Counted from the first letter of the stretch, positions 46,341 through 59,935 are shown. The stretch: DNA of 64,000 nucleotides from Pipra filicauda (GCF_003945595.2 NW_024104311.1:930001-994000), one strand, 5' to 3'. Notes: a model not told the origin generated them from the sequence alone. Numbers and translations: made by a program.

Positions 46341-47659
46341 GTATCAAAGTTATTACTGCCATGATTAAATTATGACTGTGCATCATATCTGGGATTTCGC
46401 AACAATGTATTAGAAAGGTAGCTGTAGTTCTGGTCTTATCAGTGGGTTTTCATATTCAAGTATTAGGTGACTTTAAATATACTGACTAAAAATAGCATTA
46501 TTTTCTTTTCCCATATGAATAAATGAACTTTTCATGCCTTCCTTTGCATCTCGAACTCTTACATAGTGAAAAGTATCACAAGACCGGATGAAGACCCAAC
46601 AAGGATAAGTCTGGTTGTAACAGTGAGAACACATTTTATTAAAAAAGAAACTTTTGAGTCATGGCTCCAGTCCAAAAGCAGAGCTTTAAATGTCTCTGTT
46701 CCCTGACTTGTCTGGTCATTAGAGGTCCAGGCCTAGCCTGGCCCACCTGACTATTTTCTTGGTTTGGCAGGTCAGTTTTGAAGGCAGGTGGCACATCTTG
46801 CCCCTCACAATAACTGAAAGCCATACACTTAATCCCACATCTCCTGGGATGAGCTCAGGCTACTCTGTTTTCTAACCATTATGTGAGTTCTCTAAGAGCT
46901 AGCCATTATACAAATGGTGTACAACCTACCATCACAGCAGACTGAATTATTTGTGGTGTTGACTGCAACTGATTTTTCAGGCTTCCCACAGCATGGGCTG
47001 AGTCCGGGTTCCCATGTGCTAAACCTGGTTAGCAATGGCTCATTACGGAAAAGAAAATATATATTTCTGAAAAAGGCACTCTGCACATGTGTTAGTGACT
47101 TGAATGGTGCATCTGGGAAATCAGGCAAGCAGAGATAGGTATTCAGTAAAGAAAGACTAGAATGCTTTTGAGGACTTTCTATTTGGGACTTAGAAATCAG
47201 CATTAAGGAATTATGTCGGAGCTTAAACAAGACTGAATAAGCATTCTTGTATGCAACTTTAAGACTGTTTATCTATGTATGAGAATTATTTGAGTATGTA
47301 TGAAAGGTGACTGAGTAATAAGATTAATTTGAGAGTAACTTAGAAATATTAAAAGATAACTTTTTAAGCATTCTGCTGGGCAACAACAGTTTTGCTGAAT
47401 ATAGATGTCATTACTATATACTGAATTCTAAAGAGTTGTCTTGCAAATGATCAAGACTCACGATAGCAGAAATGACAATTCATGTTCCTGCTAGTGGTGA
47501 GATAGAAGAATTCAAACAAAAGGAGTGTAGCACTACCATCTTAACTGTCATAGCAAAGTCAAGACTACTTGGAAGATGTTTTTGTGAGAAACCAAATCCT
47601 GGCTCTTTTCAGTTCAGATGAGGGAGTAGGACTAATGTCTTTGAGGCTGGTACTCTAGT

Positions 47660-47735
47660 TCAGTGGTCTCCAAAGTAGGATGTGTGCACACCTCAGGATG
47701 CTCAAAGGAATCACTTGGAGAGCAGGAAGAAAACA
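47660..47735 (+). mobile_element. Possible hAT-type DNA transposon end
   Basis: The stretch starting cagtggtctccaaagtagg, followed by 'gtgcacacctcaggatgctcaaaggaatcacttgg', resembles the terminal sequence of hAT elements (CAGTGGT...CAAA start). No matching inverted end or 8-bp target duplication was found, because a CR1 begins directly after. Tentative. Confidence 0.3.
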
Positions 47736-47736
47736 C

Positions 47737-48528
47737 AAACTAGAGAAGTGGGCCCCTGACAACCTTGTGAAGTTCAACAAGTCCGAGTGCAAGCTGCTGC
47801 ACATGGGTTGGAGCAGTCCCAGACATGAGTACAGGCTGGGAGAAGAATTCATTGAGAGCAGCACTGCTGAGATGGACTTCAGGTTCTTGTGGATGAAAAG
47901 CTGGACATGAGCAAACAGTGTGCGCTCACAGCCCAGAAAGCCACCCTGGGCTTCACCAAAAGAGGAGTGGCCATCAGATCAAGGAAGGTGATTCTGCCCC
48001 TCTACTCTACCCTCATGAGACCTCACTTGGAGTGCTGCATCCAAGGCTGGGGTCCTCAACACAAGAAAGACAGGACCTGTTAGAGCAAGTCCAGAAGGCT
48101 ACAAAAATGATCATAGGGATGGAGCACCTCTCCTACAAAGACAGGCTGAGGCTGGGGTTGTTCAGCCTGGGGAACAGAAGACTTCAGGGAGACTACATTG
48201 AGGACTTCTAGTGCCTAAAGGGGGATTATGAAAAGGAGGGAGAGGGACTTTTTATATGGACACATGGTGACAGGACAAGAGGCAGTGGTTTTAAACTGAA
48301 AGATGGCAGGTTTAAGTTAGATGTTAGGAAGAACTTCTTTACTCAAAGGGTGGTGAAGCACTTCTGAGGCTGCTCAGAGAGGCTGTGGATGCCTTGTGTT
48401 CAAGGGCAGTTTGGGTGGGGCCTTGAGCAACCTGGTCTAGTGGGTGGCATCCCTGCCCATGGCAGGGAGGTTGGAGCTAGATGATCTTTAAGGTCCCTTC
48501 CAACCCAGACCATTGTATAATTCTATGA
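47737..48528 (+). mobile_element. CR1 LINE 3' part
   Basis: From the region after the RT box ('gagaagtgggcc...', 'gtgaagttcaacaag', 'tgcaagctgctgcacatggg') through the 'ctcatgagacctcacttggagt' block and 'ttcagcctgg' to the tail 'aaggtcccttccaaccc' and two degenerate octamers (attgtataattctatga). Several stops and indels. Orientation plus; a moderately old copy. Confidence 0.92.
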
Positions 48529-48529
48529 T

Positions 48530-48680
48530 TTTTGTACCATTAATAAATAAAATAAACTCTAAAATAATGTTTCTCTCATACTTTTTAATTTCTATTTTTG
48601 TATATGTTTTATAATATATTAATAAAATAGTAAAGAAGTAAATATATATATTTTATAAATAAATAAACATATATTGGGTA
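48530..48680. repeat. AT-rich low-complexity tract
   Basis: Directly after the CR1 tail the sequence is almost pure A/T with taaata, atatat and aataaa strings, in keeping with slippage-grown sequence next to a retroposon tail. Confidence 0.7.
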
Positions 48681-51600
48681 TATGTTCAGAAATTTTTAAC
48701 TGAGAGGATGAGACCACCCCTCTAGGATATGTCTAATGGCTTTTCTTTCTCTTTGGACTAATAAATAGTTAATTGCAGATATAAGAAAAGTACCACCCAC
48801 AGAAAAAAAATATCATGAGAAAGAAGGACTCCTAAGAGTTCGGTACATCAAAAGACCTCCTGCAATTACGAGTTCTTCTGTTGCCTGCATTTCTTTTTGT
48901 ATTTCTAGCATGTCCATATTAGAGATCGGAAACCTTTCCCAGTAAGTGTCACTCCTACTAATCCCACAAAAACCTTTGATAAATGGTCTCTCTCAAATAA
49001 TAAAAGTTTCACTGAAAAATTCTAACGAGCTCTTGCCTGAAGTTCTCTGATTTATTTCATTGTAAAGTATTTATTTACTTAGAAGTCATTACAATGCATT
49101 GCATTACATAAAAATGATGGGCACTGCAGTGGTGAATATAAATCGTGTCTGTGAGGCAAAGGAATACATTTATCATTCTTGTGCACATGTGAGCTTACTC
49201 TTACACTCTCAAAGCTTTGTGCAGGAATATGACTGGATGGCTTTTAAAATTAATGATAGTTACTGTGCAAACCATAGTTTAAAGGACCACGTACATACAC
49301 ATACTGAGAGAGGCTTTGTGTTCCCATTAATAATGTCCAACAAATACAAATTTTATGCATGGAGTGGTTGATGCTGCATTTTATATAATCCTAATATATT
49401 CAGAACATACAGAAATAGCATTGTGTCAGAAGCTCATCTTGTCTATGGCATAATTAATATATCTGTCATGTTTACAAGAGTGATGCATGTGCAGGAATCT
49501 TGTTTGAGGTATGCAGTCTCATGTATAGAAGAAATACTTTGATGTTACTTGTATACCAGGTTTATGAAATATACTTTTGCCAGTACAAGCAAGTTGGCTT
49601 TGAATATGGGCATGAAAAATGTCAGCTCTTGTATGAGCAAAAAACAATCTAATGGACTTTATATAATTTAAAGAGGAAATAAATTTACATCAGCAGCAAA
49701 GCTCCTTCTGTGTTTATGGACAATATGGACATAGTGTTTTAGTCCAGGAGTGAACTTTTGAACTGAATCTCCTGACATTTCCCACGCTTCCATCCATTCA
49801 CAGTGTGGGGTGGCCTTAGTACACATGAATTGGTTTTTAGATTAAATAAAATCTAGAAGATGAGGTCCACCTGCAAATAAACATTTGGGAAACAGAACTA
49901 GATTAAGGCAAGTGGAATATATAAAAAAGCCATGGATATCCACTCCCTAACACTAACTGTTTCACTCTAATGACTCTGTATTTGTCTTAAAGGCTTGCTA
50001 ATTTGGACATAGTTTTTGTATTTCCTTTGGAAGAGGATTAGTTTCCAGTGCTGTTGTGCCAGTATAACGATGATGGTACAGTCTGTGAAATAAAGCAGCC
50101 TTCATTAAGAAAAAAACATCTTTAAATGTGACCTGGAGGCATTGCTGCTGTAAAAAGAAGCTTCTTATCCCACATTACAGGTCAAGCAGCGAGCCATGTA
50201 ACAGACCTTTCAGTAATATCAGTCATTAGAGAACTGCTCTTCTGTTTGCTCTTGTCTTAGTGAAACAACGGCTGAAGAGCTTTTCGTAAACTCAGGTCAT
50301 ATTTATAGGAAATACATGAAAGCTGAGGGACATTTCCTGCTTAAATGAACATAGTCTGTTTCTCACTGCTTGGTGGCTAGGTAGTGGCAGTTCCAGCCAA
50401 TTCTGAACGCAACCTGATTTCTTATTAGATAGATCTTGCTGAAGTAGTCTAATAAATAAGATATTTATCATAATGTTTTATAGGGTTTCAATTAATTATA
50501 TTTTCTTTTTGCTGGACCATAGGGAACGTTAGCTTTCTTTCTGAGTGGGTCATTTTGACAGTGCTCTTTGTGATGCATTAGGACAACATAGATTGCCTTC
50601 AGTGACTTTAGTTGCTTTGTATGCTCAATTTAGATAAAACCCCCACATTTTCTAGCCTCATATCTGATTTCTAGCACTTCAAATCCAGGGGTAAGACCTG
50701 GATGTAGTACATACTACTAAATGCTAGGACCAGTTCCTTTAAGCAGACCATTTTTAGAGTTGCTTATAGATTAAACAGTTACTTATAGCAACATAGGAGC
50801 TGTTGTTAGGACCTTTGGAGGAAGAAATCACAATTATATAAAGTGTGTACATTACATTTGAGGAGATAAGAGTAACAAAGACCAATATGGGTTTTGTCTT
50901 TCAACCTTTGCTGTTGCCAAGTGTTTCACTGATCATTAAACTTTGTGTACTTCTGAGGACTGAGAAAAGCTATAGATAAAATTGTAGATAAAAATTTTGT
51001 CTTTTTTCCTCACTAAAAGTGGATTTGGAAGGAGCAGATCATTGAAAAGCTAATTTTTCTGTTCTTTATTATTAGCTTTTACTGCTAGCATATCAAAGAG
51101 ATTTCTTAGTATTGGGTAATGGCTGTCATCTCCAGGGCACATGTGATCCCTACTCTGCTTTAATTTAAAGGCACAGAACCTCTAAGGCTGTAGTCCAGTA
51201 GTCCACTTCAAAGTACAGGTAACTTTGCAAGTAAAAGTGTGGTTAACTAAACAATGAATTAGTCAAATGTCATAGTTAAATATACCTGTAACCATGTAAA
51301 TACACCCTGAGTAAGGAAAATAACCAGTCTGCAGAACCTTCATTCTTCCCTTTGTTGGATGTCACACAGCCCAGGAAGAAGTGATGGTGTTCATTCTGTC
51401 ACTGCCTTTCTCACTGATTTCGCAGAACATCAGAAAAGATTGAGGAGCACAAGTGCTTTGGTTTTTAGTGCTTTTAATTATTTCCAAATAGTGAAGTTTC
51501 TATTTATTTTTAAAATAATAATAAAAACCCACTACCTATCAAATACCAGTGACTGATGGAAACTGTTTCTGAACCTGAGTATTTTTTGTCACAATTAGAC

Positions 51601-53441
51601 TTTTCTGCAAGGAAATAAAATAGACAAACTCCAAACCTGCATTTCTTTCAGATCTGCTTTATAAAACTACCTGGGTCAAACTATTGGACCTACACTAATG
51701 GTCATGGAATTTTATGTCAGTATTGTAAGCACAGTGGTAGCAGCAGGGGCTCCGTCTTACAAGACAAAGTGTTATCTCTGCCTGCGGAGTCCTACCTGGA
51801 ACAGGTGAGCAAGTGTATCAAGAGCTAAGAGTCTGCTACCAGAATAGATCTAATTTTCTTTCTCCTGTGAACTGGGAGAGAAGGAAAGAGAACAACTTGA
51901 GTCACAGTGTTTTTGCTTTTCTGCACACTCATTTAAGGGCTTAGGGCTTCAGTGTCTGTGCTGTGCATAGTTATTAATAGCAAAAGTGATACCATGGTAA
52001 GCTCCAGAAAATCTGAAAAAATTTTTACTTTGGATCTTTTCCATCACCCTGTCTTATATCAAAAGAATACCTATTTTAGCAGCCACTTTTAACTTCAACT
52101 TTTAAAATTCTGGAGTGAAATAGAGAGTTATCCTGGGTACAAAACTCATATTAACTTTTATTTGAAACTTCACGCATCTTCTTTTTTTTGTTTGTTTTGT
52201 CTATTTTTTTCTCACAGTACAAATAGAGCTGTTAATAATGCTTGACACTACTGTCACTGAACAGAGGTAGTAGTTTTTCACTATAAGCCTACCTTCCATG
52301 TCTTATCCTAAGAAACCCTTAGAAATCATTCTTTCTTCTTTAAAATTTGCATGCAAGATCTGTAGTCAGAGGTTAGCTTTTGACCAAGTTTTATAACATT
52401 TAAGTCAGTTTTCTAATTTGCTTTTTAATGAAAGGTGATAGCGAAATGGTGACATAATGATGGATGCCTGCACTATGGAGTGTCAGGGCTTTTCAGTTGC
52501 CTGTCTTTCTGCCAGCAATTGGACATGCTGTGATCATAAGTGCCAAGGAGCTAAAACAAAATGACATTTCTATTTCCTAGTACTGCCAAAACTGAAGTTT
52601 GGATACTCAGAAAACACAGATGACCATTGTCTTCCTTAAAAGTCGTTTTATTCCAGTAACTAGCTTTCTGATACCTTTCATTTGAAAATGCAGCAAAATG
52701 GAGCCCGATAAACTTAGGCAAATGAAAACCAATTCCATTTTCCTACCACAGGCTATAGAAAGAAAATATGGTGTTGTTTTACACCAGGAGGTGCTGATTT
52801 CTTATGGTCCTAGAATGAAAGGCACTCAGAGTCTGTCAAGGTATCACTTAAAATCCCATTTTTTTGGTATTAACACTATAAAGGAAAAGAGGATCATGTA
52901 GATAATCTTATATTCCTTCAGATGCTGTGAATCCCTAGATGCCCAGCATCAAACAGGTCTCCAACCAGGGCATAACACACTGTGTGGATCCTATCCATGG
53001 AAAGTTTACTCATTTTTTGGCCATTTGAGATCTTACACAACTATCTTAAAAGAAAACAATTGCATTAATAATTTCTACTGTCAGAAAAAAAGGATGTTCA
53101 CATGAGGTCATCTTGCTGCACTTTTTAGAGCCAGGTCATGCAGGTGTTGTAATTGCTGAGCTGTGTATGAGCTGTGCACAGGCTCTGCTGTGACAATGAG
53201 GTGACCCTGCAGCCAAGGGGTACATGCAGCAAATCAGTCTGAAGGCCAGGCTCTACATGCATGATAGCACAGCATAGACCTGCATCCAGTCAGGATAACT
53301 CCTGTTTGGATCACTAATTCTGTGGGTTACAATGCTCTTCCAGGCAGGATTGCCCCAGGGATGCACTTGTACTCTCAAACACCAAGGGCTCCAAAAGGCT
53401 GGTTGGTAACTCTAAGTTTGCGCTGCTTTTTGTAACTATGA
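48681..53441. other. Intergenic, no confirmed gene
   Basis: About 4.8 kb of mostly AT-rich sequence. The exon-like window at 51652-51804 is the only unusual item. The part at 53090-53420 is more GC-rich with 'gctgtg' and 'tgcag' strings, but matches no family I recognise. Confidence 0.5.
51652..51804 (+). other. Exon-like window, 51 open codons, unknown transcript
   Basis: A good acceptor (gcatttctttcag) and a good donor (GAACAG|gtgagc) bound 153 bases. One frame is open through all 51 codons, begins ICFIKLPGSNYW and includes LCQYCK. By chance 51 open codons have a probability of roughly 0.09 at equal base use, less in AT-rich DNA, so this is suggestive only. The peptide resembles nothing I know. 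A noncoding RNA exon is as likely as a coding one. Confidence 0.25.
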
Positions 53442-53515
53442 CATAGAATCATAGAATCGTTTGTGTTGGAAGGGATCTTAAAGATAATGTAGTCCCCAAC
53501 ACAGGCAATTCCCTT
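53442..53515 (-). mobile_element. Very short CR1 LINE 3' end
   Basis: The plus strand reads catagaatcatagaatcgt, then 'gtgttggaagggatcttaaagata', a reversed CR1 terminus with two octamers. It is truncated after about 75 bases. Confidence 0.85.
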
Positions 53516-56500
53516 TTGGAAGTGGGTTGTGCTCAGTGTTTCAGCTACCTCAGATTACTCCTCGTGTACGGATTAGGTTCTTGTCATTGGACTACTTCTT
53601 TTTGTAGCATTTAGTAATGCCAAGCCAAATGCAACTCTGCCTAGACAAAATATACAAGTTAGGACTATCTCCCATAGGTTGGCATCATCTGTGATGTCAC
53701 AGCAGGAGAATTACACCGGACCTATCCTTAACAATAGATATATTCCTACCCCCTAAAAAAACAACAGTAATTTTGCTAGTTTTTGTGTGATGTTCACAAA
53801 TGAAAGATACCCATGTGTTATGATTCATAAACTGTTTAAAAAGTCCTCTATGATGCTACACTTTCTTGCCTTTTACACATCTCCCTCTGATGACATCAAT
53901 ACTTACTCTGGAACTTATGTCTGAATTTCTGGAACTGAATCACAGCAACACACAGAATTAAAAGCTTTTAGGAATTTGCCTATTATGCGTTGCTGGAGAA
54001 CTATCTGTCTTTCAGTGGCTCAATTACTGCTTTTTTTACTCTAGAAGTTCCTCAAAGAGTTTGTGCTACACAGCCCAACTAGGGACTCAGTAGATGATCT
54101 ACTTAGTCGTCCTAGGATGGCATTATAATTATGTATCAACTCATGGTTCTTGGACTTGTACTTGGACAAGTACATGCTGGTATGTGAATGCAGTGATCTT
54201 AAAAGCTGTATTTGGGGTCACAGCCTCAGCTGCCCAGAATTAGGACTATGTGGTGGTCTGCAATACGAAATAGAATGGGAACAGAACACAGCAATATGAA
54301 GTGCCTGTCAACTTGGGGGAATAGGAAGCAAAAGCTTACACAGGACTGAAAGACAGGGTAATAAGAAGCTGTTGGAAATGTCATTAAGGAACTCATGCCT
54401 GGAGTGTACTCAGCCAACATAGTTGTAGCCATAAAAATTTCTTCAAGGGGTGGAGTAGTCCAAGGATACTAAAGTTAACTTCATTCACTATAAAATACCT
54501 TGGAAGCTGTAACTTCTGCCTGGTTCCAAGGGAAAAAGGACAAGTGATTCCTTTGTTACATATAATAATATGAGGTTTGATTTCCAGTGGCTGGCAGTGA
54601 TGATGCTCAGATACAGAGGAAGGTACTGAGATCTCAGCTATGGCCAATACCAGTGTCTAGGCTCTATTTACATTTGATCATTTCTGATGCTTCACTATCA
54701 GTGACAAATCTGAAAGTATTCTAAAATTTGAAACCATTTCTTTATATTTTAGTTGTTCATGAGTCTTTAAAGAACACAGAGTTACATCCGTATCAAGCAT
54801 GAGTAGAAAAGATAAAACATTGCTTCTGTTGAAGTAAATGAAGAATTTTCCAGTGAAAGCACTTCACAATTAAGGTCTGTAAAATTCTTTTCAGTATTTA
54901 AATGTGTTGAATACCTGTTATCCTGAGACATTGTCACACTTGGCAGTGGTACTTGAATTTCACTCAAATTCTCTAGCAGTTCACTTATGTGAGGCGAAAC
55001 ATAATGTAGAGGGTTTGATTTATGGAGGTTGATAGAGTGAGGTTACACTTTAAGTTATTCCTTGGATTAAGAGTATCTACAAGGCCTGAGACATATGCAG
55101 TTATGGTTATTGTCAGCAAAATTATCTTTCAACAACATCAAAGAAAGTAAAAACATTGCTCAATCTGAGTGTTAGAGAGGGAAAAAATTATAATTCATTT
55201 GTAGCTCTCTACTCTGACATCATACAAGTCCCAGTGCCATTATGGAAATACTAAGAATTTCAGGCCAGGGATTATGGTAACATGCTTTGAAATTTATTCA
55301 GACTCAAAGGTCTGAAAATGGTAGTACCTCATCTGGAAATTTGATCTGATCAAAAGCTGGTCAAAGAATCCCAGATTAAGACAGGGTGATAACATATGCA
55401 TACTTGGTTATGGAGGAAGAAGAACACATAGATATATCATAATTCTAGGTATATTTATTGCTGCATAGAAAGTATAAAGGGTATGCTGCTTTATATTTCA
55501 GCTAAGCCTTCAAAATAGCAGCTATGTTGACTTATGTAATACACAAATCTGCTGGGCAGGTGGTTTTGGTGAATGTAATCCAGAAATGAAACACTGAAAT
55601 GGTGCAGATGTAACTCAAAACAAATTCCTTTGAAAATGTGAGTAAATAGTCATGGAATTAATTCAAAATATTTAGTTAGTTCTAGCCACTGTTCCTACCA
55701 TTGAAGTTTACAATTACTTCAAAACATGAGTAGTAAGATAATAATGTTGCTAATGCGGTGAAGTTTTGTTCTGTACATTAACCTAGGAGGAATTTAATTT
55801 GCTCTCAATGAATTCAGCTTCACTTACTGCTAAACAAGCAGAAAATGTGTAGCTTAGTTATAATATCCCAGTTGTGCCTGTTAATTGATAAACATCTGCC
55901 CCGAAAGATACTAGTTTTCAGACAAATTGCATACTTGCTTGATATCCTTGTATTGAATTTCAGTGTGACTGAACTAATGGCATAAATATATGAAAAGCAT
56001 GTGAAATAACAGTGTTATATCTTCAAAATGTGGCTCGTGTTCTGCTTCAGTATGAAGCAAATAGTGGTTTTATAACATCTCTGTAAGGCTTGAGTGATCA
56101 AGGGGTAAGGCACTGTCAGAAATAAACCAGTGGAGTGTCTTGTAAGTATGAATGTACAGAGTTCATCCCAGGGAGGTTTAGTTAGAGATGTGTAACTGCC
56201 CTTTGACTGAAAGGGATTTTCATTGTACAGGACAAACCAGAAATTTTTAGTAGAGTAAAACAGAACTTTGCATTTCAGTAAACAGAGACAGGATAGTTTT
56301 ACCAGTTGCTCTATGTACATTCTACCTTCCCCTGGGTACCTCTGCACTATCAGTGTGACCAGAGCCTTGACACTGAAATAGATCCATGGTGAAGAACGTG
56401 GGTATGACACTAACATGGCACTAAGTGACCTATTCCTGAGAAGGTCACCTTGTCTTTAATGCCTGTTTTATAGCACTCCGTATGATGATGTGTTATATGA

Positions 56501-57480
56501 TAAGGCTGCTAACATGATGATGGGATGTTAAGACATGTTAAACCAAAACCGTTAGTATCTCATAGGAATAACACATCTGCCAGGCTTGGAGACTATATTT
56601 CTTCAATCAATTGACAAAGATTTTTTCCAAATTATCACTTACAGACAGATTTACTGATGTTAATACTCTTAGATTTGATTTTTTACTGGTGCATAATTTA
56701 AACTGTACTTTTGCCTCAGATCCAGTCAAGGTTAATTTGTATTTGTAAATCTTAATGCAAGAAACAAAGTGTATCTGTCCATCTGTGAAATGCCCATTAT
56801 GTATTTTCTACTCTGTTCTAGCAGCAGAAACACTTAGCTGTCTGAAGTGACTTCAAATAGAATGTCTTTGTGATAATATTGTGTATCACAGCTGTAGGTT
56901 ACCTAAATAGACATTATATCCATTACTGTTCTTTTACATTGTTCAATAGAGCTATTATGTTCCATCAAAAGTAGGAAAACGTATATTATAAGTAGCAAGA
57001 AAACCAGCAGGTTGATAATTGCTCTATACTCACTAATGTGAATTACTAGGTGGCTCATCTATAATTGTAATTAACACCTCCTGCCTCAGCTTTGCAATTA
57101 ACCGATGTTGCTACAAATTTTTGTTATATATTTAATCTTTATGTTGTTTCTCTGGCCTGCTCATGTATTGAATTTATCAGTAAACCTACAAACTATAAAC
57201 GGAGCTGCCATGGCAGCTACTCATTAGTCACATGAGGCCCTTGTGCAGAGGCTGGCTGCATCTCCAAGGAATTCACAGTCAACATGCTCCATTCTGGTTT
57301 AGTAAATGTTCCTGCTGTGTATCCTTTCACATTTGCTGAATCTCTTCTACCTTAATTTGAATTCATGTTGTGAGCTTTCTGTGCCTGTAGTCACTTTACA
57401 AACTTTTCTTCTAGATAGTGTGTTTTTGGGAAGTCCCAAACAGAGTGAGTAAGAAATTCTGGGGCAAAACCAGTTTCCAC
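53516..57480. other. Intergenic, no gene recognised
   Basis: AT-rich, repeat-poor sequence. The last 350 bases (about 57020-57330) contain several TAATTA-like strings and a 16-bp perfect palindrome at 57203-57218, and look like possible regulatory DNA. Confidence 0.5.
57203..57218. repeat. Perfect 16-bp palindrome
   Basis: AGCTGCCATGGCAGCT is its own reverse complement. It contains two CAGCT-type half sites back to back around CCATGG. No element was recognised around it. Confidence 0.85.
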
Positions 57481-57484
57481 TAGA

Positions 57485-58160
57485 AAGGTTTTGAGGGGAG
57501 AGATCCCAAAAGCCCTGGTTAGGCTGAGTAAGGTACAACCTGTCACCATGCCAGCTGCCAGGCTCAGGAGCTGCCCAACTCTGTTGGAACCCCCAGTCTG
57601 GGTGGTCACCAAATCTCTCTCTCTCTGCTTCCCACTCCTCTGGCGTGGGGCTCTAGGAACACAGGGCTGTCCTGCTCCCACAGCCTGCCAGCTGTCTGGG
57701 AGCCCCCTGCTCCAGAGGGACTGCCAGATGCCAATCTTTGGCAGGTGGGCAGCTCTCCTGCCTTGGCAGGCAGGCAGACACATTGACTCCAGGGCTGCCC
57801 AGCTCTCCTGCTCCTGTGCCCTGCAAGCTTCCCTGCCAGATGGGCAGGCAGGAGGCAGGCTCCCTGCATGGCCACCTCCCTAGGCAATCTGAGAACCTGG
57901 GATCTAGAGGAGAACATTTGATTTTGAAAGAAAATATACATGGGGAAATAAACATGTGGAGAGCAGGAGGATGAATTTTCAGGGTGTTGCTGGAGCTGCT
58001 GGCTCTCTGGCATGCAGGCAGTGCCTCTCTTAGCAAGTTCTCTGATTCCTCTCTGGGCTTGCCCACAGATGCAAAGCAGTGCCTGGACTGAGCCACCACA
58101 GCCTCGCTCACTGTAGGCTTTCTCTCACTTTCACTTCAGAGAAGCCCTACAGCGTTTTTG
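57485..58160. other. GC-rich block of unknown origin
   Basis: A sharp rise in GC inside an AT-rich desert, built from repeated ctgcc, ggcag and agctctcctgc strings; for example 'gcagctctcctgcc' and 'gcccagctctcctgct' recur about 55 bases apart. It contains a (CT)n run near 57614-57624 and small GC hairpins. Overlapping open frames of 130-150 codons occur on both strands but lack CpG density or splice structure, and reflect composition. It may be an unrecognised repeat insertion with a blurred right edge. Confidence 0.5.
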
Positions 58161-59935
58161 GTTCTTCACGCTGTGGAAAAAATTAACTGTACTCAAAGTT
58201 GTGCATAATATTGAGGGAACTTTTACCTCCTGTCCCAAAAACCTGAATGCCTTTTCGGCTCAAAATTCTGTTTTCATAAAGCAAGCAAAAGTATGAAAGA
58301 CTCTTCCTTGACCCTGACATCATGAAAGAGGCCTTCTGGACACCCTTCCTGCATAGTTTGGACAGAGGAAATAAAGGAGCATGGATGGAGTTCAATCCAG
58401 TTCTTTTCAGCTTGGAGATAAGAGTTTTTGACACTAGGTGGTACTACAGACAAAGGCCAATATTTGCAATCTTTGACAGTAAGGAATCGGCAGCACTAAC
58501 CCTGGCATCTAATTTGGTGGCCTGATTATTGGCTTCCACATCTCATATTATTACTGAGATAAATATATTCTATTAGATGCGTTTCTGGAGCGTTGTCCTA
58601 TGTGACTTCTAGCTCCCTGCAAAATTTGTCTCTGTTATCAGTTAGGATTTTATCAGTCAGATAATCTTGCAAAAATCCATGAAATTATTTAATATAACTT
58701 AGGGGTAAATCTAACACCAGATATCACTTGTCAATACAAAAAGGCACATATAATATTTTGAACCTTCTGTATTCAATTTTGAAAATATATTTCTCATGAG
58801 CAACATGAAATATTTTGCTGTTTCAGGTGTTCCCTCAACACTTTTCACTGTATAATATGTTTTATGGCTTTATTTAGAGCATGGGAATCCATCTATGAAG
58901 GGTATTTCTGAGTATATTCTCCTTCCACTCTCAGGTAGATCAGCATGCTATTTCCTTGAATTTTCACTCCTGTTTCTCAATTTCTGCATTTTTTCCCTTT
59001 CCATTTCTCTGCAGCTACCTCTGCCTCAGTCACTGCTAGATCAATGTTCTCTACTCCTTCTTGTAATGTGCTGTGCTTGTTTAGGAATGCAGTCTTTCAT
59101 TTGTTACCCAATATTGTAGAAGCAATTAGCTGGGATTTTTGTTAACAGGTAAAGTAGAAGTGAAACTTTGTATGGTGAAATACATTTGATGCCAGAAGCA
59201 AGGAACTCTAGCCTTAAAAAAAAATCTATAATTATTTTTTGAACTTTATTTTATACTTTTTTCTGTAGTATCCTGGCTTTTAACAATTCAGTTTTTTACT
59301 GTCTTTATTACTGCAGAAGTTCAGATCAATGTGTACTAGCTATCTCTTCACAGGCATCTCAATGAACTGCCTGCTGGTCCCATGTGATTTAAATCACCCT
59401 TAAAAATACTTTACGTATAAGACAAAACAAAAGTGGTTACAACAATACAAGACAGCTGTTCTTTTTCTGAAGAATATATCAGCTGCACTAAAACTACACT
59501 ATTACATGTAGCAAATCTGTCATCTACCGTGGATTTAATGGTGAGGAGATTGATTTTTAAATAAATAAAAGTATTGGCAAGCAACTGAAGAGCAGAGAGT
59601 GCACTTTTGTACACTGTAAATAAATACCAACAAGAGAACTACTTTGTTCAAATAATGTAAAAAAATAAGAAAGAACAATAAAAATTATTCTTTTTTCCTG
59701 AACTGATAAGTTTCTCAGATGTAGCTTTGCTTGGTTGTATATATACAAGCATATACACTTTGTTAACAGTTATCTTGTACTGAGGTAAAATAGAAATGAA
59801 TGCAGTTTGATTTTTTTTAATTACCTTTGTATTACATAAGTATTTTCAACAGTACATATGAAAAAAAGATAAATAGAAGTGGACATGACATTAAAAATAT
59901 TACTTCAGTGCACAACTATGTGCTCCACCATGACT
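58161..59935. other. Intergenic, no gene recognised
   Basis: AT-rich sequence with no recognisable gene or repeat. Confidence 0.55.

Larger units (their letters stand above)
40994..47659. other. Intergenic, no confirmed gene
   Basis: About 6.7 kb of AT-rich sequence. It includes an exon-like window at 42017-42088, a tandem homeodomain-type site at 46299-46340, a C-run (43823-43832), and a minus-strand AATAAA near 46639 that could end an unknown transcript. No repeat family was recognised. Confidence 0.5.

Noticed and set aside
46590..46860. Possible minus-strand 3' UTR or LTR with AATAAA near 46639
   Set aside because: Only one signal was seen; no LTR ends, target duplication or upstream coding sequence supports it.
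57391..58111. Overlapping frames of 130-152 codons in the GC-rich block as genes
   Set aside because: Long frames occur on both strands and in several phases, rich in Cys, Pro, Gly and Ser, with no splice or promoter context.
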